Positions 1-7,181 are shown, counted from the first letter of the stretch. The stretch: DNA of 7,631 nt from Bacteroidales bacterium (GCA_016293065.1 JAEDEY010000091.1:1-7631); one strand, 5' to 3'. Notes: generated by a model not told the origin, from the letters alone. Translations and numbers: made by a program.

Positions 1-1185
1 AAACGAAGCTATGGTAGTCGATTTGAGACTATAGCCCATAGTGACATTAAACGGCTCGAAGACGCTGTTGATCGAATAAAGCATGGGCAGTAGCATCTTC
101 TCATCGGGCAAGACAATTGCTGTATGGAAGGGATTGGTGCGATTGCTCTTGTCTTTTTCATCAGGGTTAATGATGCCTTGATTTTTCCATTCGTTTAGTT
201 TGTTCGATGCAACGACGGTCTGCCCTACACCCGACGACACTTCGATAACCTCAATCTCTCGTTGGGCATCGGGAACCAACCCGGCACGAAGCTCGTCGTC
301 ATCAATGACATTAGGGAAGGTCTCGATGGTCGAATGCCTGAAATATGAGGCATGAGAGTTGCGATCATTGAGTCGGGGGTCGGCATAGTCCCAGCAGAAA
401 TCTGCCATGTGGAGCTTATCGAGATGCTTCATGAGCTCTATCTCGGTCTTTGACACAGCTGTCAGCCCGACGAAGACCACCCTCTTGCCAAGCAGTCGTT
501 CAAGTCGCTCACGTTCTTGATCGCTATCGTTCGCCATGCCCACGGCTTTAAGTTCCTCGATGAGCAATCGCTGCTGCATACCTTCGTAGGCAGAATGAAT
601 GCTGAGAAGACGTTGCCTGAACTTCTCATAAAGGGTGTGCATCACCTCCCACATCTGAAGGAATTCCTTCTTTGCAGTTCCGTCTTTGGGTTTCTGGATG
701 AAGTGTTTCCAGAATGTCTGAATGATCTTGACCTGTTCTTCTTCAAAGCCAAAAAACTCCTCGTCTATCTGTTTCAGGTCTTTGAGATTATCAAACAGCA
801 GACGGGCATCGACAAGATACTTATCGACATCGTTGAAGTCGCTCAGTATCATCTCGCCCCAAAACAGGAACTTGTCGAACGACTCGTTGCTATGGCTGAC
901 TTCGACATAGACCTCATACAGCAGGAACAATAATTCTATCCTGTCTATCAGCTTCAGTTTATTCTTTTCTGACAGTTTGGAAAAGAGTTCTGAGATGGTG
1001 GTGATGTTTGGAGCAAAGAAGGGCTGGTCAATTCCCTCGATGAGATGGAGGTTGAAAAAGAGCGAACTGCGATGGTTTGGAAAGACAAACAGATAGTCGG
1101 CAAGACCAAGACAGTTCATCGAGCCATCCTGTCTCTTCACTTCTTTTTTATAATGATCGGCTACGGTTTTAAGGAATTCTTTCAT
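1..1185 (-). CDS. AddB-like PD-(D/E)XK nuclease family protein, N-terminal part (partial)
   Basis: This open frame runs leftward from an ATG at 1185-1183 without a stop to base 1, giving 395 residues; the gene continues beyond the left edge. It resembles the large (roughly 900-1000 residue) Bacteroidota AddB-type subunit of the AddAB helicase-nuclease, which processes double-strand DNA breaks for recombination. Supporting motifs are FPNHRSSLFF (residues 36-45), PNITTISELFSKLS (59-72), FDKFLFWGEMILSDFNDVDK (103-122), VVFVGLTAVSKTEIELM (236-252) and FNVTMGYSLKST (379-390), the last like the AddB/RecC-type segment that follows the inactivated helicase core. No Walker A GxGK[ST] is visible at the N-terminus. 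The C-terminal nuclease motif would lie outside the window, so nuclease activity is inferred from the family. Bacteroidota often place addA next to it, but that cannot be seen here. The start is supported by a promoter ending about 20 nt upstream. Confidence 0.8.
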   Translation of the reverse strand, partial: MKEFLKTVADHYKKEVKRQDGSMNCLGLADYLFVFPNHRSSLFFNLHLIEGIDQPFFAPNITTISELFSKLSEKNKLKLIDRIELLFLLYEVYVEVSHSNESFDKFLFWGEMILSDFNDVDKYLVDARLLFDNLKDLKQIDEEFFGFEEEQVKIIQTFWKHFIQKPKDGTAKKEFLQMWEVMHTLYEKFRQRLLSIHSAYEGMQQRLLIEELKAVGMANDSDQERERLERLLGKRVVFVGLTAVSKTEIELMKHLDKLHMADFCWDYADPRLNDRNSHASYFRHSTIETFPNVIDDDELRAGLVPDAQREIEVIEVSSGVGQTVVASNKLNEWKNQGIINPDEKDKSNRTNPFHTAIVLPDEKMLLPMLYSINSVFEPFNVTMGYSLKSTTIASF

Positions 1186-1207
1186 CTTTCAATCAATAAT
1201 ACTTTTG

Positions 1208-1239
1208 CAAAAATAGATAAATCGGTTTATTACACCAAA
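1208..1239 (-). promoter_or_regulatory. Bacteroidota-type sigma promoter for the AddB-like gene
   Basis: On the minus strand the -33 element TTTG (1239-1236) is followed after exactly 20 nt by the -7 element TATTTTTG (1215-1208), a full match to TAnnTTTG. Transcription would begin near 1201, leaving an untranslated leader of only about 16 nt before the ATG at 1185. The leader contains TTGAAAG just before the start but no strong Shine-Dalgarno site, as is usual for this phylum. Confidence 0.72.
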
Positions 1240-1253
1240 AATATCCAGATAAA

Positions 1254-1285
1254 TTTGTTATATCACTTAATTTTTTATAATTTTG
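1254..1285 (+). promoter_or_regulatory. Bacteroidota-type sigma promoter for the epimerase operon
   Basis: TTTG at 1254-1257 is followed by a 20-nt spacer and TAATTTTG at 1278-1285, both perfect matches to the phylum consensus. Transcription would start around 1290-1293, giving a leader of about 74 nt before the epimerase ATG at 1366. It lies back to back with the AddB-like promoter, with only 14 nt between their -33 elements, so one regulator bound here could affect both directions. Confidence 0.72.
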
Positions 1286-1318
1286 CGCTAAGAATTGTGG
1301 CAATCATCGACGATTGGC

Positions 1319-1369
1319 ATGGCTATTCTGCTAATGTCTGGTTGCGCAAAGAAAGTTTTCGTGTCATGA
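1319..1369 (+). CDS. Possible 16-codon leader peptide overlapping the epimerase start
   Basis: The first ATG downstream of the predicted transcription start opens a short frame encoding MAILLMSGCAKKVFVS. Its stop codon TGA (1367-1369) overlaps the epimerase start codon (1366-1368) as ATGA, the arrangement typical of translational coupling. The peptide has a short hydrophobic run followed by a lipobox-like MSGC and then AKK, resembling the end of a lipoprotein signal peptide, although it lacks the usual basic N-terminus. An in-frame TAA at 1289-1291 limits any upstream extension. It could be a coupling leader, a relic of a lipoprotein signal now one frame away from the epimerase, or chance. 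No homology can be shown from the sequence alone. Confidence 0.25.
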   Translation: MAILLMSGCAKKVFVS

Positions 1370-2385
1370 AATTACGTTTTTGGGCTTATCCTCTGCAGCT
1401 GCAACATACTTTTACTGTTGCCACCTGCTCGCGCACCACGACCCCCGATGTCCTGGTGAGCATCGAGCACGATGGCATTGTTGGCTATGGCGAGGCTTCA
1501 ATGCCACCCTACCTCGGAGAGAGCATCGAGAGTGTGATGGCTTTCCTGTCACGAGTCAACCTCTCTCAGTTCCACGACCCTATGATGGTCGATGACATTC
1601 TCGACTATGTCGATCACATAGCTCCGGGCAATTGTGCGGCAAAGGCGGCTGTGGATATTGCTCTGCACGACTGGTGTGGCAAGTATCTGGGTCAACCGCT
1701 CTATCGCATCTGGGGACTCAACCCTGCCAATACTCCTTTCACCACCTATACCATCGGCATCGACACGCCCGAGGTGGTCAGAGAGAAGACTCTTGAGGTA
1801 GAAGGACGTTTCCGTCGATTGAAAGTGAAGGTGGGTGTTGCAGGCGACCACGAGTTGATCGAGAGTATCAGATCGGTGTCTTCTCTTCCGCTCACGGTCG
1901 ATGCCAATCAGGGCTGGACAGACAAAGAGAAAGCACTCGACGAGATTTTCTGGCTCAAAGAACAGGGGGTAATCATGGTGGAGCAGCCATTGCCCAAGAC
2001 CCGTCTCGACGACATAGCATGGCTCACTCAGCGCAGTCCGCTGCCTGTCTTTGCCGACGAGTCGCTGCAAAGACTGCAGGATGTCACACGGCTGGCAGGT
2101 TGTTTCCATGGTATCAACATCAAGCTGATGAAGTGTACGGGCTTGCGCGAGGCACAGAAGATGATAACTGTGGCAAAGTCGCTCGGCATGCAGATCATGC
2201 TGGGTTGCATGACCGAGACCTCGTGTGCCGTGAGCGCTGCCGCTCAGCTCTCGCCTCTTGCCGATTTTGCCGACTTAGACGGCAACCTGCTCATTTCCAA
2301 CGACCCATACGAGGGAATGAAGGTGGTGGATGGCAAGATTACACTAAACGAGAAGCCTGGAATTGGAATAACCGATTTACGATAG
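1366..2385 (+). CDS. Dipeptide epimerase (L-Ala-D/L-Glu epimerase family, enolase superfamily)
   Basis: This 339-residue cytoplasmic enzyme should epimerise the alpha carbon of the C-terminal residue of a dipeptide, classically L-Ala-D-Glu from murein peptides to L-Ala-L-Glu; Bacteroidota members can prefer other dipeptides, so the substrate is uncertain. The N-terminal capping domain covers about residues 1-115 and the barrel the rest. Visible catalytic features are LKVKVG with the K153/K155 pair, metal ligands D179 (VDANQGW), E206 (EQPLP) and D231 (ADES), the second catalytic lysine K253 (NIKLMKCTG), GCMTETS (280-286), and the D303-L-D305 motif that binds the dipeptide ammonium group in true dipeptide epimerases. 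Length and motifs are complete. The start at 1366 was chosen because MKLRFWAYPL matches the family N-terminus and the frame upstream crosses the promoter and the divergent gene. It is the first substantial gene of the operon; mscS follows after 44 nt. Confidence 0.92.
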   Translation: MKLRFWAYPLQLQHTFTVATCSRTTTPDVLVSIEHDGIVGYGEASMPPYLGESIESVMAFLSRVNLSQFHDPMMVDDILDYVDHIAPGNCAAKAAVDIALHDWCGKYLGQPLYRIWGLNPANTPFTTYTIGIDTPEVVREKTLEVEGRFRRLKVKVGVAGDHELIESIRSVSSLPLTVDANQGWTDKEKALDEIFWLKEQGVIMVEQPLPKTRLDDIAWLTQRSPLPVFADESLQRLQDVTRLAGCFHGINIKLMKCTGLREAQKMITVAKSLGMQIMLGCMTETSCAVSAAAQLSPLADFADLDGNLLISNDPYEGMKVVDGKITLNEKPGIGITDLR

Positions 2386-2415
2386 AATCATTATTTAACT
2401 TATTATTAATCATTA

Positions 2416-2429
2416 AATTGTAAACAATT
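2416..2429. repeat. 14-nt AT-rich palindrome directly before the mscS start
   Basis: AATTGT, two A residues, then ACAATT form a perfect inverted repeat that ends at the base immediately before the mscS ATG. The 44-nt gap between the epimerase and mscS is otherwise A/T-rich with no Shine-Dalgarno site and no full TAnnTTTG promoter. The repeat may be an operator or weak RNA hairpin affecting initiation, or simply a product of the AT-rich leader composition. Confidence 0.4.
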
Positions 2430-3287
2430 ATGGAACAAATCATGTCATGGTTCAGTGAGAGTGCCGTACAGAATCTCTCAGGTTATGCAGTATCACTCTG
2501 CAAGAATCTCATTGCAGCTATCGTCATCTATCTTATTGGCAAATGGCTCATCAGCAAGATCACCAAGATGTCAAGCAAGATGATGCAGAAGAAAAATGTA
2601 GAAGCATCACTCCAAAGCTTCCTTTTGAGCATCGTGAAGGTCTCTCTCTGGTTAATCCTCATCATTGCCATTGTGTCGGTGCTCGGTATTGAGACATCTT
2701 CGTTCGTGGCACTCTTCACTGGTGCCGGCATGGCCATCGGTATGGCTATGAGTGGCACTCTTGGCAACTTCGCCGGTGGCGTCATGATTCTCCTTTTCAA
2801 GCCTTATAAAGTCGGTGACTATATTTCAGCACAGGGATATGAAGGTATTGTGAAGGAAATCCAGATTTTCAATACCATTCTTGTGACATTGGACAACCAG
2901 ACTATAATCATCCCTAACGGCAGCCTTTCGACTGGTTCAATGAAGAATTTCTCGACCCAGAAATATCGTCGCGTTGACCTCTCTTATCAGTTCGCCTATG
3001 GCACTGACTACGAAACAGTACGCGAAGCCATTGAGAAGATTCAGAAAGCTTGCCCAGAGATTATCCAGGAGCCTATTGCCGGCGAGCCTGTCATCGGCCC
3101 ATGGCAAGGTCTTGCTGCACTCGGCGAAAGTGGCGTGACCATCGCTACACGTTCGTGGTGCGATTCGGCAGACTACTGGACAGTAGCAGGCTACATGAAT
3201 CATGAAGTATATCAGCAGTTGCGCAACAGTGGCTTCATGTTCCCATTCAATAAGCTTGACGTAACTATAAACGACAAGAAAGCATGA
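2430..3287 (+). CDS. mscS: MscS-type small-conductance mechanosensitive channel
   Basis: A 285-residue inner-membrane channel, nearly the length of E. coli MscS (286), which opens under membrane tension and releases solutes on hypo-osmotic shock. Predicted membrane segments are about residues 18-41 (TM1), 64-85 (TM2) and the pore helix TM3 at about 91-125, with the small-residue pattern GAGMAIGMAMSG. This is followed by FKPYKVGDYI (123-132), the start of the cytoplasmic beta domain, then IIIPNGSLS (159-167) and the C-terminal FPFNKLDV (271-278). Aligned by eye to E. coli MscS, the hinge glycine G113 is kept as G109, but the gate leucines L105 and L109 become M101 and M105. ATG at 2430 is taken as the start; an in-frame ATG at 2442 is possible. 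It follows the epimerase by 44 nt and overlaps the aminopeptidase by 4 nt, so it is probably co-transcribed with both. Confidence 0.93.
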   Translation: MEQIMSWFSESAVQNLSGYAVSLCKNLIAAIVIYLIGKWLISKITKMSSKMMQKKNVEASLQSFLLSIVKVSLWLILIIAIVSVLGIETSSFVALFTGAGMAIGMAMSGTLGNFAGGVMILLFKPYKVGDYISAQGYEGIVKEIQIFNTILVTLDNQTIIIPNGSLSTGSMKNFSTQKYRRVDLSYQFAYGTDYETVREAIEKIQKACPEIIQEPIAGEPVIGPWQGLAALGESGVTIATRSWCDSADYWTVAGYMNHEVYQQLRNSGFMFPFNKLDVTINDKKA

Positions 3288-4570
3288 TAGACAAACTCAA
3301 GCGTTTTCTCGATTCATCGCCTGTCAACTATCTGGCAGTTGCTACTATAGAAGAGCTGTTGTCGTCAGCAGGGTTTACAAAATTGGATCCAGCCAAGCCC
3401 TTCGTGGGCATGAAGGCTGGAGACCAGTTCTATGTGACCAAAAACGACTCTTCGATCTATGCTTTCCGACTCGGAAGCAAGAGCCTCGCAGAATCGGGAT
3501 TCAAGATTATCTGTGCCCATTGCGACTCTCCGACGTTCCGCATCAAGCCAAACCCAGAGATGCTGAAAGAGGGCAAGGTGCTTCAGCTCAACACCGAGGT
3601 CTATGGTGGAGCTATCCTCTCAACTTGGTTCGACCGTCCGCTGTCGTTGGCAGGACGTGTGATATTGAAGACAGCCAATCCTCTGCACCCCGAGACTCGA
3701 CTTCTCCACATCAAGCGCCCTCTCCTGCAGATTCCTAACCTTGCCATCCACTTCAACCGACAGGTCAACGACGGTGTGGCTCTGAGCAAGCAGAAGGATA
3801 TGATTCCTGTATTGGGTATCTTGACCGACCAGCTTGAGCGCGACCAGCTCTTGACTCGTCTCATTGCCTCTGAGCTCGATGTCAATCCTGCCGATATCCT
3901 CGATTTCGACCTGTATCTATACGACACCACGCCTGCATGTACCTTCGGCTTGAACAATGAGTTCATCTCGAGTGGCCGACTCGACGACCTGTCGATGGTG
4001 GAAGCAGCCATCGAGGCATTGCTCTCGACAACGACAAACCAACAGACTCAGATTGTGGCTATCTTCGACAACGAAGAGACCGGTTCGGGTACCAAGCAAG
4101 GTGCTGGCAGCCCATTCCTTGCTTCGATCATCGAACGCATTGTCATGGCTCAAGGAGACAACAGTGATGGCTTCTACCGTGCCATCGAACAGTCGTTCAT
4201 GGTAAGTGCCGACAATGCTCACGCATGGCACCCTAACTATGGAGAAAAGTTCGACCCAACAAATCATCCTGTCATGGGCGGAGGTCCGGCAATCAAGATC
4301 AATGCTGCTCAGAAGTATGCCACCGATGCCGATGGTGCTTCTGTGTTCGCTGAGATCTGTCGATTGGCAGGAGTCCCTTCACAGCGCTTTGTCAATCATA
4401 GCGACATTGCAGGTGGCTCTACTCTCGGCAATATCCTCACAGGCTCTCTCCCACTGCGCGGTGTAGATATGGGTGCTGCCATCTGGGCAATGCACAGCGT
4501 GCGCGAGACAGGTAGCACTGCCGACCATATTTACACCGTCAAGGCGTTCACCAAATTCTTTGAAATATAA
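3284..4570 (+). CDS. M18 family metalloaminopeptidase (aspartyl aminopeptidase type)
   Basis: This 428-residue cytoplasmic zinc peptidase removes N-terminal residues from peptides; the family favours acidic Asp/Glu ends, although individual specificity varies. The expected two-metal site is intact: H79 in CAHCDSPTFRIKP, D234 in GRLDDLS, the catalytic glutamate E264 with metal ligand E265 in FDNEETGSGTKQGA, D310 in SADNAHAWHPNY, and H404 in AMHSVRE near the C-terminus. VNHSDIAGGSTLGN (370-383) is another strong family signature. Length is normal and there is no signal peptide. Its ATG lies inside the end of mscS (ATGA, 3284-3287), indicating translational coupling. A strong terminator follows 33 nt after the stop. 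Sharing an operon with a dipeptide epimerase suggests peptide salvage, possibly of Glu-containing peptides, but this is inferred from context only. Confidence 0.93.
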   Translation: MIDKLKRFLDSSPVNYLAVATIEELLSSAGFTKLDPAKPFVGMKAGDQFYVTKNDSSIYAFRLGSKSLAESGFKIICAHCDSPTFRIKPNPEMLKEGKVLQLNTEVYGGAILSTWFDRPLSLAGRVILKTANPLHPETRLLHIKRPLLQIPNLAIHFNRQVNDGVALSKQKDMIPVLGILTDQLERDQLLTRLIASELDVNPADILDFDLYLYDTTPACTFGLNNEFISSGRLDDLSMVEAAIEALLSTTTNQQTQIVAIFDNEETGSGTKQGAGSPFLASIIERIVMAQGDNSDGFYRAIEQSFMVSADNAHAWHPNYGEKFDPTNHPVMGGGPAIKINAAQKYATDADGASVFAEICRLAGVPSQRFVNHSDIAGGSTLGNILTGSLPLRGVDMGAAIWAMHSVRETGSTADHIYTVKAFTKFFEI

Positions 4571-4603
4571 CCCAAGATTGATTTCGGTTGACTCCAATAT
4601 TAT

Positions 4604-4633
4604 GAGGGCGTGTCAAAGACACGTCCTCTTTTT
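4604..4633 (+). terminator. Intrinsic terminator of the epimerase-mscS-aminopeptidase operon
   Basis: A 10-bp stem (4604-4613 with 4619-4628, one G-U pair) closes a 5-nt CAAAG loop and is followed directly by five T residues. It sits 33 nt after the aminopeptidase stop. On the minus strand the hairpin also forms but is followed by ATAATATTGG rather than a T run, so it is a weaker terminator for the convergent GH2 gene, which has no better candidate before this point. Confidence 0.85.
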
Positions 4634-4692
4634 GGCTTTATACACGATGTTTCTTTGTTGTGTCAGTATTTTATAGACAAACAGAAAAAGAC
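4634..4692. other. Convergent intergenic remainder without a recognised element
   Basis: Between the operon terminator and the end of the GH2 gene there are 59 nt of AT-rich sequence. I find no second T-tailed hairpin for the GH2 transcript, no promoter and no plausible small gene. Confidence 0.5.
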
Positions 4693-7146
4693 TTATCTCA
4701 TATCAATAGAAATGACCGAAGGATTTGACTTTGATGCCTTTGGCAATGAGACTGTCACTGTGGCTGTACCGGGAATGCCATCTGAGGCGACAATGATTTG
4801 AGCATGGCCATTGAACGACGGAACAGTAGTATGTTTCGGATCGGCTTTGTCAGGTTGCTCAACTGTACGGTAGGCAGAGTCACCATTGCCAAAGCCAAGA
4901 ATATGTGCATCGCCGTCAATGCTCACAACAAGATCCTGTGAGGCATCTGGCACAAAACGTCCTTTCTTGTCACATAAAGAGATGTCGAGTACGGCAACCT
5001 GTCCCTTATCGGCACGCATCACACTACGGTCAGCCTTGATTATGGCTGTTTCAGCTTCACATGTTGTCTCGATTGTCTTGACGATGCGTTTTCCATTTCG
5101 GTATCCGACCGCCTTTACGCGTCCAGGCGCATATTGTGCTTCCCACTCAAGATGTCCGTAACGAGGCATATACTTTCGTCCCAATGACTTGCCATTGACA
5201 AACAATTCTACCTCGTCACAGTTGGAATAAACCCATATCTTGACCATCTCGCCCTCATGACCCTTGAGATTCCAATGAGGCAGTATGTGGAGCACATCCT
5301 CGTCGGTCCACCATGACTTTAAGTAATAAGCCTCGTCTTTGGGGAATCCGCAGTAGTCGAATACGCCAAACAACGAGCCTGTGGCTGGATAAGACAACGG
5401 ATTTGATTCTCCACGATAGTCGAAGCCCGTCCAGAAGCAACAGCCAGCTGCCCAAGGTCGTTCGGCATAGAAACGCCAACCTCTTTCGATGCGGTTATAG
5501 ATGCTGTCTCGCTCATCTGGCTTTCGGTTATGAGCCATCGCCCAACGGCCTTCAGGATCGTCGAAATATACACCACGAGTGCCACATCCTGTAGTCTCTT
5601 CTGAACCGAAACACTTGCGGTCAGGATAGTTGTGACGATGTTCTTCTATTGGGTTCTGCACGACATAGTTATATCCTGCCACATCGACAGGAACCTCGAC
5701 TGTAGGACCGCCGCTTGTGGCGAAACTCATCTCACGTGTCGGGTCGAAACGATGACAATAGTCGCGCATGGTGGCAGAGATACGTTCGCCTTTCTCATTC
5801 CATTCGATGCCCCACTCTTCGTTTCCCACACTCCACAAGATGACCGATGGATGATTGCGAGCTCGCATGATAGTGCGCTTGAGGTTATTGATCTGATAAT
5901 CTGATGAGCCAGATAGTCGATTCTCTTCGACGACAAGCATTCCCAACGAGTCGCACACATCGAGCAATGCTGTTGTGCTTGGGTTGTGTGAGGCTCGTAA
6001 TGTGTTGCAGCCAATGCTCTTGAGAGTGCGCACCCTGTATTCAAGCACGTTATCAGGAATTGCCGAACCGACACCTGCATGATCCTGATGCATATTGAAA
6101 CCCTTAATCTTCAGTGGTTTGCCATTGATGAAGAGTCCATGATTTGGGTCAAACGCCACATCGCGGATGCCAAACTTAACGTTCTCTGTACCTACTGTCT
6201 CGCCATTTCTTGAAATTGCGGCAGTGAGGGTATAGAGATATGGTGAGTCAGGGCTCCATAGCTGCGGATTGTTGACCTTAACCGAACATGAGGTTTGTTG
6301 GTTCTGTCTCGGTTCGAGGGTGAGTTCTGTTCCTTCTGTTTCTGCAACTACATTACCATCGGCATCCATAATAGAGAATGAAACTGCACATTTAGCAGTC
6401 TCGGTTAGGCAGTTGACTATATCAACCTCGATGTTGACATCGGCATTGCCGTCTGTTGATGCATTTTTGGCAGAGGTATGAACAAAGAGTCCATCGTTGG
6501 AAACATGGACAGGGTCTTTCTTCTGAAGCCAAACATGGCGGTAGATGCCTGCACCTTCATAAAACCAGCCCTCCTCAAGAGTAGCGTCAACACGTATACA
6601 TACGAGATTATCACCACCATAGTTCAGATAATCGGTAATGTCGTAATATTGCGACAGATAGCCGCTTTCATCTCCTCCGCAATAGAATCCATTGACCCAT
6701 ACTCGACTGTTGCGGAACATACCATCGAAGAGCAAAGCAAAATGCTTGCCGAGGTCTTTGCTATCAATGCGGAATGTCTTCCGATACCAGCCGACAGAAG
6801 TTTCAGGATATTTGTAACCTACAGTCTTATATCCATGCGAATGGCTGGCGTCGGGAGCAAAAGGCAGACCCACGACAAAGTCATGAGGCAAATCGACAGA
6901 CTCCCACGATGAGTCGTCAAACTTCTCGCTATAAGGACCACTGTTATGAATTGAAGCGGCCTTGGTAAGATAATTGAAATACTCGGTACCGCAACCAAAG
7001 TCACGCACTGGATCGGCAGCATTGCCAAAATGAAAGCGCCAATCGTTGTCGAACAGCTGTCCGCGCTGAGCATAAACAGACATCGACGATAATGCCAACA
7101 ACACGATCAGGCAAAAATGGGAAATGGAAATTAATGTCTTACTCAT
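4693..7146 (-). CDS. Secreted glycoside hydrolase family 2 enzyme, beta-galactosidase-like
   Basis: This 817-residue protein has a signal peptide at residues 1-26 (hydrophobic core about 8-22, cleavage likely after SVYA, before QRG) with no proper lipobox, so a soluble periplasmic enzyme is likely. Domains in order are: sugar-binding jelly-roll about 28-208 (including PHDF at 87-90 and GVGWYR-like SVGWYRKTF at 117-125), Ig-like about 215-330, TIM barrel about 335-625, a DUF4982-like beta domain about 630-690 (VELFVNGKSLG, 646-656), and a C-terminal Ig-like domain about 700-805. The likely acid/base is E443 in SVGNEEWG; the likely nucleophile is E516 in CFGSEETTGCGTRGVY, by analogy with SE[TS] in related GH2 enzymes. 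WTGFDYRGE (572-580) fits the substrate-side barrel segment. Beta-galactosidase is the best guess, but GH2 also includes glucuronidases and others. The gene stands alone, with no SusC/SusD partner in view. Confidence 0.9.
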   Translation of the reverse strand: MSKTLISISHFCLIVLLALSSMSVYAQRGQLFDNDWRFHFGNAADPVRDFGCGTEYFNYLTKAASIHNSGPYSEKFDDSSWESVDLPHDFVVGLPFAPDASHSHGYKTVGYKYPETSVGWYRKTFRIDSKDLGKHFALLFDGMFRNSRVWVNGFYCGGDESGYLSQYYDITDYLNYGGDNLVCIRVDATLEEGWFYEGAGIYRHVWLQKKDPVHVSNDGLFVHTSAKNASTDGNADVNIEVDIVNCLTETAKCAVSFSIMDADGNVVAETEGTELTLEPRQNQQTSCSVKVNNPQLWSPDSPYLYTLTAAISRNGETVGTENVKFGIRDVAFDPNHGLFINGKPLKIKGFNMHQDHAGVGSAIPDNVLEYRVRTLKSIGCNTLRASHNPSTTALLDVCDSLGMLVVEENRLSGSSDYQINNLKRTIMRARNHPSVILWSVGNEEWGIEWNEKGERISATMRDYCHRFDPTREMSFATSGGPTVEVPVDVAGYNYVVQNPIEEHRHNYPDRKCFGSEETTGCGTRGVYFDDPEGRWAMAHNRKPDERDSIYNRIERGWRFYAERPWAAGCCFWTGFDYRGESNPLSYPATGSLFGVFDYCGFPKDEAYYLKSWWTDEDVLHILPHWNLKGHEGEMVKIWVYSNCDEVELFVNGKSLGRKYMPRYGHLEWEAQYAPGRVKAVGYRNGKRIVKTIETTCEAETAIIKADRSVMRADKGQVAVLDISLCDKKGRFVPDASQDLVVSIDGDAHILGFGNGDSAYRTVEQPDKADPKHTTVPSFNGHAQIIVASDGIPGTATVTVSLPKASKSNPSVISIDMR

Positions 7147-7181
7147 ATTTATTTGTGTGTATTATGTATTTGTTTCTCTGG

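Noticed and set aside
517..933. Plus-strand frame of 138 codons
   Set aside because: It is antisense to the AddB-like gene, whose minus-strand protein is coherent throughout and shows family motifs.
1045..1365. Upstream extension of the epimerase to a 446-residue protein starting at 1045
   Set aside because: The extra 107 codons cross the AddB-like gene on the opposite strand and both promoters, and encode nothing like the enolase family. The family N-terminus matches the ATG at 1366.
1549..2109. Minus-strand frame of 186 codons inside the epimerase
   Set aside because: It is a shadow of a gene with all catalytic residues intact; there is no promoter or family-like motif.
2386..2429. Separate promoter for mscS
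   Set aside because: The closest match to TAnnTTTG in the gap has a mismatch in the TTTG part and no properly spaced -33 element, so co-transcription from the epimerase promoter is more likely.
6478..6912. Plus-strand frame of 144 codons inside the GH2 gene
   Set aside because: It is antisense to the conserved sugar-binding domain coding sequence and has no recognisable protein features.
4693..7146. GH2 enzyme as a surface lipoprotein
   Set aside because: The only cysteine in the signal region (C12) lies within the hydrophobic core and is not in a lipobox; an SPase I site after SVYA fits better.
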